From assembly GCA_027047745.1 (NCBI GenBank), contig JALTUB010000199.1:1-16344 (forward strand): a stretch of DNA of 16,344 nt, read 5' to 3'. Positions 1 through 6,293 of the stretch are shown one piece after another (within the stretch, counting starts at the first letter, position 1; each line of letters starts with the position of its first letter). The notes under the pieces are model-generated. The model searched no databases and was not told the DNA's origin. It was given only the letters and a program-made list of their open reading frames with translations. The DNA comes from Sulfurimonas sp. Lineage in GTDB: Bacteria > Campylobacterota > Campylobacteria > Campylobacterales > Sulfurimonadaceae. The translations under genes were made by a program, and so were the position numbers.

Positions 1-346
1 TTTTATCATCATAATTTGCCACTGCCACATAGTTTTTATCTATCACAAAACCTATAGCACTTTTACTTGTTTTATACTCTACTATCTTCTTTTCTGTTTC
101 TGGATTGAACTTCATGATATAGCCATCACGACTGATGAGATAGCCATCTTTACCATAAAACTTCATAACTCCAAGATTCATGTTGTGCATATTTAACATA
201 TGACTTTTTGGAAGTCCATTTTCTATCACGGCAACAGAACTACTTTCTCGCTCTACTACAAATACCTTCTCTCTTTTTATATTAGCACTTAGTGGTGCAA
301 CAAATAATGCAGTAACTATCGCAGTATAAATTATTTTTTTTATCAT
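1..346 (-). CDS. nirF: Heme d1 biosynthesis protein NirF, N-terminal part (gene runs off left edge)
   Basis: NirF binds or processes late intermediates of heme d1, the special heme of cd1 nitrite reductase, in the periplasm. About 115 residues are visible, read from ATG at 346-344. They begin with a lysine-rich, hydrophobic signal peptide (MIKKIIYTAIVTALF, then ...PLSAN) and continue into a beta-propeller blade (VFVVERESSSVAVIENG, then DGYLISRDGY, then IGFVIDKNYVAVANYDDK). These segments match the NirF/cytochrome d1-like propeller family. The gene starts 4 bases after the nirJ stop, so it sits in the same operon. The stretch MNMNLGVMKF has Leu (CTT) where, from memory, NirF proteins usually have His (CAT) next to Gly/Ala. 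If so, a residue linked to d1 binding is lost. The C-terminus is outside the window, so intactness cannot be judged. Family assignment is fairly secure. Confidence 0.8.
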   Translation of the reverse strand, partial: MIKKIIYTAIVTALFVAPLSANIKREKVFVVERESSSVAVIENGLPKSHMLNMHNMNLGVMKFYGKDGYLISRDGYIMKFNPETEKKIVEYKTSKSAIGFVIDKNYVAVANYDDK

Positions 347-350
347 CTAC

Positions 351-1226
351 TTACTCTCTTTCTTCTTTTGTTAAATAACACGATGGGTCTTCACTCCACA
401 AATCACCTGTAACTGCATACGCTCTAGCACGAGAAGCACCATTACATATATCGATCTGTTTTCTTGGATGAATTCTAAGTTCATCCAAGAGTTCACCACT
501 CTGCCAAATAGAACCAAAATCTTCTTCTATAATATTTCCAACAGTGAGAGGAAAGAATGGGTCAGGTCTTACATCACCCTCGCTATTGATATTTAAAAGA
601 TTTCGCCCTGCACTATTTCCACCCCATTGCCCTGAATATACAAGATGTGAAACATAGATTTTAGGTATATTTTCTCTCTCTGCTAAGTCAAATATATACT
701 CCAGTGAACCTAAAGTCTCTTTTGTGATAGTATATCTGGTACCGACTTTTGCTCCAGTTGCATTTGCTAACTTTACAGCCTTAAGCGTTTCAACAAATGC
801 ACCTTTTAAGCCACGGAAATGGTCATGAGTTGGCTCATCTCCATCAATACTTACACCAACATAATTAAAGGTATCTACAATCCTCTGAATATTCTTATTT
901 GTAAAATAGAGTCCATTACTAGATAAGTAAGTTACAATACCATTCTTTTTACAAAAGTCAGCAATTTCAAATAAGTCTTTACGAGTTAAAGGCTCTCCAC
1001 CTGAGAAGATAATAAATTTAACACCATTTTCTTTCATCTCTAAGATTGTTTTTTTTATCTGTTCTGTAGTTAAGGTATCTACTTCATCAAGTGTTGATTT
1101 TGAGTAACAATGTAAACACGAAAGATTACATCTATTTGTAAAATTCCAAATAGCGATAGAGCCATTTAAGGTTCTCTCTGGTCTATTTTCTACCACAGAT
1201 GAGATTAAATTTGAAAGTCTAAACAT
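351..1226 (-). CDS. nirJ: Radical SAM heme d1 biosynthesis protein NirJ, internally shortened
   Basis: NirJ is the cytoplasmic radical-SAM enzyme that removes propionate side chains during heme d1 synthesis. The radical-SAM cluster motif CNLSCLHC (C33, C37, C40) is present, followed by FSGGEPL (74-80) and the core barrel to about residue 198. The C-terminal part has WGGNSAGRNLLNI, PDPFFPLTVGNI and GDLWSEDPSCYL, all typical of NirJ. The protein is only 291 residues, while NirJ is usually about 340-390. The text jumps from HLVYSG directly to QWGGN, where the family carries roughly 70-90 further residues. It jumps again from HPRK to QIDICNG, where a CxxC pair of the auxiliary cluster region is expected. 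Both losses keep the reading frame. ATG at 1226 overlaps the nirC stop by one base (TAATG), implying coupled translation. It may be a non-functional allele; the alignment is from memory. Confidence 0.82.
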   Translation of the reverse strand: MFRLSNLISSVVENRPERTLNGSIAIWNFTNRCNLSCLHCYSKSTLDEVDTLTTEQIKKTILEMKENGVKFIIFSGGEPLTRKDLFEIADFCKKNGIVTYLSSNGLYFTNKNIQRIVDTFNYVGVSIDGDEPTHDHFRGLKGAFVETLKAVKLANATGAKVGTRYTITKETLGSLEYIFDLAERENIPKIYVSHLVYSGQWGGNSAGRNLLNINSEGDVRPDPFFPLTVGNIIEEDFGSIWQSGELLDELRIHPRKQIDICNGASRARAYAVTGDLWSEDPSCYLTKEERE

Positions 1227-1531
1227 TATTTACCTTTATATGAAAGTATATAGTCTGATATTACATCCAACTCTTTTGGGCTTAAATGTAATTGTGTCAT
1301 GACTGTTCGTCTATAGCCAAACTTTTTATACATCAATTTGGGAGAGGTAATATAAGCCATAATCTCAGCTTTTGTTCTTTTATCTGCTATTTGAGAAAAA
1401 GGAGGTCCAAATGCCATAGCCGTTTGATGATGACATCCCCAACAGTAGGTTTCAAATACCTTTTTACCAGTTAAATTATCTGCAGATAAAACTAATGATA
1501 AAAGCAGTATGGATAAAATAATTTTTTTCAT
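1226..1531 (-). CDS. nirC: Small periplasmic c-type cytochrome, NirC-like
   Basis: A 101-residue single-heme cytochrome c. It has a signal peptide (MKKIILSILLLSLVLSA, about 1-17), one heme site CWGCH at about 30-34, and a candidate distal ligand Met in the segment RRTVMTQ near residue 78. The C-terminal helix is PKELDVISDYILSYKGK. In nir clusters such a protein (NirC) is thought to pass electrons to cd1 nitrite reductase or to help in d1 maturation. It lies immediately after the nirS remnant and just before nirJ, sharing TAATG with it. A TATAAT box at 1560-1565 with AGAAGA before ATG suggests its own promoter. The sequence shows no clear defect, although its usual partner NirS is broken. Other small cytochromes c of class I fold (c55x type) cannot be excluded. 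Confidence 0.78.
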   Translation of the reverse strand: MKKIILSILLLSLVLSADNLTGKKVFETYCWGCHHQTAMAFGPPFSQIADKRTKAEIMAYITSPKLMYKKFGYRRTVMTQLHLSPKELDVISDYILSYKGK

Positions 1532-1559
1532 AATTCTTCTTTTGTTGATGTAAAGATTA

Positions 1560-1565
1560 ATTATA
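1560..1565 (-). promoter_or_regulatory. Candidate -10 box for nirC-nirJ-nirF
   Basis: On the minus strand a TATAAT hexamer lies about 29 bases upstream of the nirC ATG (1531-1529), inside very AT-rich DNA. No convincing -35 is visible, as is common in Campylobacterota. A transcript starting near 1553 would have a leader of about 22 bases. This would separate nirC-nirJ-nirF from the nirS remnant upstream. Confidence 0.4.
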
Positions 1566-1622
1566 TATAAATTTTACATTTAAAAGATAACGACTAAAAA
1601 TAAATATAAAAGTTATATACAA

Positions 1623-1643
1623 TTTCCCCCTAAAAAGGGGAAA
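1623..1643 (-). terminator. Hairpin after the nirS remnant, possible terminator
   Basis: TTTCCCC (1623-1629) pairs with GGGGAAA (1637-1643) across a 7-base A-rich loop. Read on the minus strand it lies about 20 bases past the nirS stop (1663-1665) and is followed by T-rich but interrupted sequence. A classical unbroken T run is missing, so termination may be partial. Confidence 0.45.
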
Positions 1644-1662
1644 ATATTAAGAAGCACTAGAC

Positions 1663-2993
1663 TTATGCCCCTGGAATAGATTGTCTATGTTCGATTGAAT
1701 AAGTAAAAGTTAGAGTAACTAACCCTTTGATATATTTAACAAATTTACCTGTTTTAGCTTCATAGATACCGATACGACCAGCATTCCATTCTGAAACCAT
1801 TACCCATTTACCATGGTTAGCAGGTTCTGCATGCAAGATACGAGGAATTATAACTTTGCCTTTTTTATTTTTCACAGTAAGAATTCTCTCTATTTTAAGA
1901 GATTATTTTCCGATTAAAGAAATTTTATTCCAATTGTCTTTACCACCTATTACATTATCAGAGCATATATATGGAGTGTTTTCACTTGTTCCAACAAAAA
2001 GACCACCACCAGCAGTTCTTATACGAGCTACAACATCACCAACATTCATGCTATTTATAGCAAAAAGTTGTCCATATCTTTCGTTATACCAAGATGAACC
2101 TTGACCTGTATAAACTTTAGCGACTAAAGATTTAGTTTTAAAGTCAATAATACCCATAAGATCACTACCTTGTGATGCTTGCATTAAGTAACGACCAATC
2201 TCTTTACCTTCATTTTCAAAACCATCATGTAAGATTTTACCGATATTTGGAATATCTCCAACTATTGGATAACCTGGTTTTGAGTAATCAACTATGTAAA
2301 CATGCCCAGCATCTTTAAGTGCAAAAGCGATATATGGACCATACGGAGTATCATAAACACCTGCTACACGAGATGAACCAATGTTACCATCCATATTGAT
2401 TACAGAAGAAGTTGGTACATAGTTTCCAACCATAAGATATTTACCATCTGGAGAAACTGCTAGTCCACGAGAACTTGTACCAACTTGTACCTGTGCTATT
2501 TAAGTCAAACATTGTCACTAGACCCGAACAAGATATAGAGTAAGCATATCTAGGTTGTCTTTTGTTTGTAACAGTAACATGAACTGCAAAACCAGCAGGA
2601 TGTTTTGAGAGAACTATACCTTTTGTACCATCAAGAAAATTAACTCTAGCAGCATCTCTTTCTGTAGCAAAGCATATATCTGTTACTTTTTTTACATCAG
2701 TAGAATGAGGATATTTTTTTGAACATCTGCTTTGTTCAATTTTTCAGAAAATGAAGGCATTGCCGTTCCTGGACGACCATTTAAGATTGCATCAACTAGT
2801 TTATAACTATTTTTCTTTGCTAACATAGCAGGACGCAAGTCAGCACCTACACCACCTTCATGATTAGGTTCATGACATCCTTGGCACTCTTTTACGAATA
2901 TTTTTTTACATTCATATTTGATGTTCCTGCAAGCAGTCCTGATGATGCTACTACTAAAATTGTTGCAGAAATAACTAATTTATTTAATTTCAT
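1663..2993 (-). pseudogene. nirS: Cytochrome cd1 nitrite reductase NirS, disrupted
   Basis: Intact NirS reduces nitrite to NO in the periplasm. The reading starts at ATG 2993-2991, after TAGGAG, with a signal peptide (MKLNKLVISATILVVASS). The heme c site CQGCH is followed by GRPGTAMPSF. The d1 propeller is recognisable from ATERDAARV, GFAVH, RGLAVSPDGKY, SRVAGVYDTPY, GKILHDG, GGGLFVGTSE, RILHAEPANHGKW and SIPGA at the end. The frame is broken three times: at an A7 run (2901-2907), at a second A7 run (2714-2720), and near 2500-2506. An in-frame TAA (1903-1905) follows. In-frame losses are also evident: VYTGQGSSW at about 2103 lacks the Pro-His-Pro-Gly segment that carries a catalytic d1-pocket histidine. 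The total is about 440 codons against the usual 540-560. Family identity is secure; loss of function is very likely unless the sequence is faulty. Confidence 0.9.
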
Positions 2994-3027
2994 TTTATAG
3001 CTCCTATTGAATTATAAAAATATAGTA

Positions 3028-3043
3028 AGACTCAAAAGAGTCT
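3028..3043 (-). terminator. Hairpin between the nor operon and nirS
   Basis: AGACTC (3028-3033) and GAGTCT (3038-3043) form a perfect 6-bp stem with an AAAA/TTTT loop. On the minus strand it is followed by TACTATATTTTTATAA, a loose T-rich tract. It lies 13 bases past the stop of the 50-residue protein and may end the nor transcript before nirS. The stem is short, so it could be a weak or regulatory hairpin. Confidence 0.4.
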
Positions 3044-3055
3044 CACATACTAACT

Positions 3056-3208
3056 CTAATCTTCTTTAGATAGACGCTTTTTCTCTTGAAAATAAATCAC
3101 TATCATAGGTAAGATAATAACTGTGTGTAAAAATAGAGTCAAAAACAGTGGACCTTGATTTAGTGTTCCAAAAAAACTTGGTACAACATCTGTAAATTTT
3201 TCAAACAT
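3056..3208 (-). CDS. 50-residue single-helix membrane protein downstream of norB
   Basis: A short reading frame starts at ATG 3208-3206, one base after the norB stop, with AAGGAG correctly spaced before it. The product begins MFEKFTDVVPSFFGTLNQ. It continues into one strong hydrophobic segment (about residues 19-40, GPLFLTLFLHTVIILPMIVIYF) and ends with a charged tail (QEKKRLSKED). The good ribosome site, tight spacing and transmembrane pattern argue for a real gene translated together with norCB. I do not recognise a named family. Small single-helix subunits are common in heme-copper oxidase operons (for example CcoQ-type), so an accessory or assembly role for NO reductase is an inference. 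Confidence 0.68.
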   Translation of the reverse strand: MFEKFTDVVPSFFGTLNQGPLFLTLFLHTVIILPMIVIYFQEKKRLSKED

Positions 3209-3209
3209 T

Positions 3210-4667
3210 TTATTCTCCTTCTCTTTCATGAACTGGATTTTTACCAGTTGTTAACATATCAATAACTAAAAGAATGAAACCTATAAAAACAATTCCACCC
3301 ATTATTAGTCTCCAGTCCATAGCTTGAGTAAACCAAACACCAGATTGACCTTCAAAATATGCTGACCAAGTAGCCCCTAATTGCGCACGACTTACAATAA
3401 CCTGAACATATCCAGCGATAGTTAATGCTACTGTCATGCCCATCATACCACCAGTAATCAAACTTGTTGACCAGATAGATAATTTTGTATTCTTCATAAC
3501 CTTAATGCCATTTGTACCTTGGATAGCAAGATACATCATACCTACCAATATAGTTGCATAAGCCCCAAAAAATGCTAAGTGACCATGAGCCGCTGTAAAC
3601 TGTGTACCATGTGTATATAGATTAATTTGAGGTAGTGTATGGAAAAATCCCCAAACACCTGCACCCAAGAAGTTACCTGCTGCATTTAATACAAACCAAG
3701 TAAATGCAGGTTTATTGTTAATAACAGATTTAACATGACCATCATCTGTTCGCTCAGCATTCATCTCTGCACCTTGAGTTTTACCCCAATCATACAGTAC
3801 ATGAACGAACATTGCGACAAGAGGTAATGGCTCTAAGGCACTAAATAACGCTCCAATTTCCCACCAATACTCAGGTGTACCTATCCAGAAGTAATGGTGA
3901 CCAAGACCAAGTATTCCTGAACCAAAAAGCATAGCTACTTCGATCCATAACCACATCTCAACAACTTGACGATGTGCTCCAAGCATCTTGATTAGACCGT
4001 AAGCTGCGATTGCACCAACAAAGACTTCCCATGTAGCTTCAACCCATAAGTGGATTACCCACCACCACCAATACTGATCCATAGTGATACTATCTGTAAA
4101 GAACATACCAGCTAAGTAAAGACCTGCAAAGGCTATAAGGTCAGCCATCAGTACAGTAATGATACCTGTTTGTTTACCTTTAATTCCAGTCAAGAAAAGA
4201 TTTGCAACAAAGCCAAGCACAACCACAACAATACCAATATCAGCCCAACGAGGTGCTTCAAGATATTCACGACCCTCGGTAATAAACCAAATTGTACTAT
4301 CACTTGCTGGTCCAACTTGAATAAAAAGATAAACTAAAACAACAACAACAATAGCTGCTGCAAATATCCAAAATAGTAATTTTCCAATTTTAATCCCAAC
4401 AGTTTCGATACCTGTTTCATCTGGTAATAACCAATAAACAGAACCAAACATTGCGAAAACCATCCACACAATAAGTGCATTGATATGAACTATTCTAGCG
4501 ATTGAAAAATCTAAAATCCCATAAAGAAAACCTGGCATAACAAACTGAATAGCTGCTATTAAACCAAAAAGCAACTGCGCACCAAAAATAATTGCTGCAA
4601 AAGTAAAATACCATGTTGCTAACTGTTTTGACTCAGAGCCAATACCTGTTAAATGATTACTTGCCAT
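3210..4667 (-). CDS. norB: Nitric oxide reductase large subunit NorB (cNOR)
   Basis: NorB is the catalytic subunit of cytochrome c-dependent NO reductase. It sits in the inner membrane and reduces two NO to N2O. The 485 residues are mostly transmembrane helices. Family residues are in place: His61 (RIVHINALIVW) as a heme b ligand; the FeB ligands His206 and Glu210 (HLWVEATWE) with His257/His258 (GLGHHYFWIG); and His361/His363 (AHGHLAFFGAY) for the low- and high-spin hemes. The Glu of HLWVE, rather than the tyrosine of oxidases, marks a NO reductase. Lack of a long N-terminal quinol-oxidase extension makes cNOR, not qNOR, the right type, and norC is adjacent. The start ATG at 4667 overlaps the norC end by 11 bases and has AAGGAG before it. 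No defects were seen. Confidence 0.96.
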   Translation of the reverse strand: MASNHLTGIGSESKQLATWYFTFAAIIFGAQLLFGLIAAIQFVMPGFLYGILDFSIARIVHINALIVWMVFAMFGSVYWLLPDETGIETVGIKIGKLLFWIFAAAIVVVVLVYLFIQVGPASDSTIWFITEGREYLEAPRWADIGIVVVVLGFVANLFLTGIKGKQTGIITVLMADLIAFAGLYLAGMFFTDSITMDQYWWWWVIHLWVEATWEVFVGAIAAYGLIKMLGAHRQVVEMWLWIEVAMLFGSGILGLGHHYFWIGTPEYWWEIGALFSALEPLPLVAMFVHVLYDWGKTQGAEMNAERTDDGHVKSVINNKPAFTWFVLNAAGNFLGAGVWGFFHTLPQINLYTHGTQFTAAHGHLAFFGAYATILVGMMYLAIQGTNGIKVMKNTKLSIWSTSLITGGMMGMTVALTIAGYVQVIVSRAQLGATWSAYFEGQSGVWFTQAMDWRLIMGGIVFIGFILLVIDMLTTGKNPVHEREGE

Positions 4668-5343
4668 GAACTGCTCCTTTCATTCTTCCAAAGTTTCTTG
4701 GGAAACCATTTGTATCTATTGAAGACATATGCTTAAGAAATGCAACTAATCCTTTAGCTTCTTTTGCTGTAATACCAAGATCTGGCATCATACGAGCATG
4801 CGTTGGATAAAGGTTTGGATGTTGTAAAAACTCAGCCATCGCTTCTTCTTTTGTATTTTTTCCTGTCATTGTCTGCATAGGTCCATTTGCTCCCCAAGCT
4901 GGATCTAACCAAGCTTTTGTCAAGTCTGGTGCATAATAAGCTCCATTTCCCAAAAGCGTATGACAATCCATACAGTTTTTAGCTTGTTCTCCTAATTTTC
5001 CTAGATGCAACAGTGCACGAGCCTCTTTTTCTGAGTAGTCATCACGACCAAAAAACTTCTCTTTTACTTTAAATAATGAATGTCCTTTTCCATCGTTTCC
5101 ACCAATAATAGGAACTTCATGACCACGAGTAGGACTCATTTCATAAGTGATTTTATAATTGATAACTGTAGGCCCCGGAACCCTCTTTGTTACACCATTT
5201 TGTATATCTGCATCATTACCCATAGATATTTGACCCATCGTGTCAAAAGTCAACCATATCAATAATAGTGATGCAAACCCCGTAACCCATGTCGCTGATC
5301 TTTGCCAGAAACGATTGTCACTCCATACAGATTTATTAGCCAC
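4657..5343 (-). CDS. norC: Nitric oxide reductase cytochrome c subunit NorC
   Basis: NorC is the membrane-anchored periplasmic cytochrome c that feeds electrons to NorB. I chose GTG at 5343-5341 because AAGGAG (5350-5355) sits six bases upstream, giving 228 residues. Longer frames reaching 5361 or 5421 would overlap the preceding gene further. There is an N-terminal transmembrane helix (about 16-34), then one heme site CMDCH (124-128) inside NCMDCHTLLGNGAYYAPDL, a signature of NorC. A candidate Met ligand lies in ARMMPDLG. The C-terminal SSIDTNGFP also matches. Compared with the roughly 150-residue proteobacterial NorC, it has an extra stretch of about 60-70 residues (about 42-115) between helix and heme. 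I believe this is usual in Campylobacterota. The gene overlaps norB by 11 bases. Confidence 0.95.
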   Translation of the reverse strand: MANKSVWSDNRFWQRSATWVTGFASLLLIWLTFDTMGQISMGNDADIQNGVTKRVPGPTVINYKITYEMSPTRGHEVPIIGGNDGKGHSLFKVKEKFFGRDDYSEKEARALLHLGKLGEQAKNCMDCHTLLGNGAYYAPDLTKAWLDPAWGANGPMQTMTGKNTKEEAMAEFLQHPNLYPTHARMMPDLGITAKEAKGLVAFLKHMSSIDTNGFPRNFGRMKGAVHGK

Positions 5344-5353
5344 TGTACTCTCC

Positions 5354-5683
5354 TTATTCATTTTCTTCGTGAACTCGATGTTGCATGTAGTAAATAGCAT
5401 GAGGGAGTAACAAGTACCCAATCATGGCAACAACTAACGCTTTTGCAGTAAACTCACCCACATGCATCAAGCTCCCCATTATGTATAAACAATAAGCTGT
5501 CAATACCCAAAACAGATATGCAAAAATCATAGCCCACTGTTTTAGTAATGAAACCTTAACTGCTGTAAATATACCAACATATAATCCTCCAAAAATCATA
5601 GAAAAAGCAGATGTAACAAATATAGGTAAAAAATTGTTGACTTCGATATCTTGAGTAGCAATTATTTGACTTATCATTTCCAT
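5354..5683 (-). CDS. Small three-helix membrane protein, first gene of the nor operon
   Basis: A 109-residue hydrophobic protein with about three transmembrane segments (roughly 19-41, 49-71 and 79-98) and a short charged tail (YMQHRVHEENE). ATG at 5683-5681 is preceded by AAGG; a second in-frame ATG is two codons later. Its stop (5354-5356) lies within the ribosome-binding region of norC, so the two are almost certainly co-transcribed, and it is the first gene after the FNR-type promoter. I do not recognise a named family, and it carries no heme motif. By position it may assist assembly or stability of NO reductase, but that is inference only. Confidence 0.78.
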   Translation of the reverse strand: MEMISQIIATQDIEVNNFLPIFVTSAFSMIFGGLYVGIFTAVKVSLLKQWAMIFAYLFWVLTAYCLYIMGSLMHVGEFTAKALVVAMIGYLLLPHAIYYMQHRVHEENE

Positions 5684-5719
5684 AACCTTAAATTAAATTA
5701 AATTTTTAGAGTTATTCGT

Positions 5720-5761
5720 ATTTTATTATAAAATTAAGTCAATAGTATTGATTTATATCAA
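5720..5761 (-). promoter_or_regulatory. FNR-type promoter of the nor operon
   Basis: TTGAT (5748-5752), four bases, ATCAA (5757-5761) is a perfect match to the FNR/CRP-FNR consensus TTGATnnnnATCAA. On the minus strand a TAAAAT hexamer (5725-5720) falls exactly where a -10 box should be if the site is centred at -41.5, placing the start near 5713, 30 bases before the first gene. An overlapping TATAAT (5730-5725) is an alternative -10. This is a class II activator layout, predicting induction of nor under low oxygen or NO by a CRP/FNR-family regulator. Confidence 0.78.
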
Positions 5762-5775
5762 TATACACAAGTAAA

Positions 5776-6072
5776 TTATTTCTTTTTTGAAAGTTCTTCT
5801 ATGGATTCGCCAGTTTGTTCTTCTATCTTTGCTCTTTGTTCAGCCATTTTTATTCTTACCTCATCCAGGATATGAGGTAGAACATCATCATCTTTAAGCC
5901 ATTTTACTTCATCAATATGACCACCATAATCTTGACCAAACTCTTCAACTTTTTTTTCAAGTTCTTCAACACTAGAACAAGACTCTACGAGTCCATCTAC
6001 AGTATCTTTGAGTTCTATGTACCAGTTATCTGTATCATCCATTTTAATGGTTGCTTCAAATACAACAGCCAT
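5776..6072 (-). CDS. Small acidic protein of unknown function
   Basis: A 98-residue, highly charged cytoplasmic protein with no signal peptide or membrane segment. It starts with a beta-rich half (MAVVFEATIKMDDTDNWYIELKD) and continues with helices rich in Glu and Lys (SVEELEKKVEEFG at about 37-49, then MAEQRAKIEEQTGESIEELSKKK at the end, probably coiled). I do not recognise a family. It begins inside TAATG, sharing bases with the stop of a short upstream frame, and it ends about 15 bases from the FNR site of the nor operon. It is oriented like nor but probably transcribed separately. Composition is like a genuine gene. Confidence 0.7.
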   Translation of the reverse strand: MAVVFEATIKMDDTDNWYIELKDTVDGLVESCSSVEELEKKVEEFGQDYGGHIDEVKWLKDDDVLPHILDEVRIKMAEQRAKIEEQTGESIEELSKKK

Positions 6073-6114
6073 TATTTATCTTTCGCTGCATCAAATTGTT
6101 TTGCAAAACTAGAC
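6072..6114 (-). other. Very short reading frame ending in TAATG at the next gene's start
   Basis: On the minus strand ATG at 6114-6112 opens 14 codons (MSSFAKQFDAAKDK), and its TAA (6072 included) overlaps the ATG of the 98-residue protein. The frame stays open for nine more codons upstream (LFNPYVSDY), to a TAA just after an ATG. The peptide is protein-like in composition. It may be a leader peptide that couples translation or the last piece of a truncated gene. There is no strong ribosome site before its ATG. Confidence 0.3.
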
Positions 6115-6206
6115 ATATAATCACTAACATAAGGGTTAAATAGTTACATATTTTAGAATATATAAGATATTATAATTATATTAAATTTTAAGTAAATAAA
6201 ATCAGA

Positions 6207-6261
6207 AAAACTTAAGTTTTCTTGATATATCAAAATTATTTTAGTTTATTAATGATATAAT
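6207..6261 (+). promoter_or_regulatory. Porin promoter with two adjacent palindromes
   Basis: A perfect extended -10, TGATATAAT (6253-6261), predicts a start near 6268 and a 25-base leader before the porin ATG. Upstream lie two back-to-back perfect palindromes: AAAACTTAAGTTTT (6207-6220) and TTGATATATCAA (6222-6233). The second is centred about 40-41 bases before the predicted start, the position of a class II activator site. It resembles an FNR site but has a spacer of two instead of four bases. There is no -35 hexamer, which fits an activator-dependent promoter. Confidence 0.55.
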
Positions 6262-6293
6262 TTTCGTTGATATTAATAATTAAGGATTTATAT

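Noticed and set aside
2472..2491. A 10-base tandem repeat (AACTTGTACC twice) as the cause of the third nirS frame change
   Set aside because: Removing one copy would restore the frame. However, the sequence across both copies reads IAQVQVGTSSRG in the downstream frame, which fits the family, so the repeat is probably native and the break lies slightly upstream.
2714..2907. Programmed slippage at the two A7 runs could restore the nirS frame
   Set aside because: Adding one A at each run does restore protein-like reading. However, the later frame change, the in-frame stop and loss of the PHPG segment would remain, so slippage alone cannot give a working enzyme. Simple sequencing error at homopolymers remains possible for these two sites.
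5362..5421. Longer norC start codons at 5421 or 5361
   Set aside because: They would extend into the preceding membrane protein gene and lack a well-spaced ribosome site; GTG at 5343 has AAGGAG at six bases.
6222..6233. TTGATATATCAA read as a canonical FNR site
   Set aside because: The half-sites are separated by two bases rather than four, so it is reported only as a palindrome of unknown binder.
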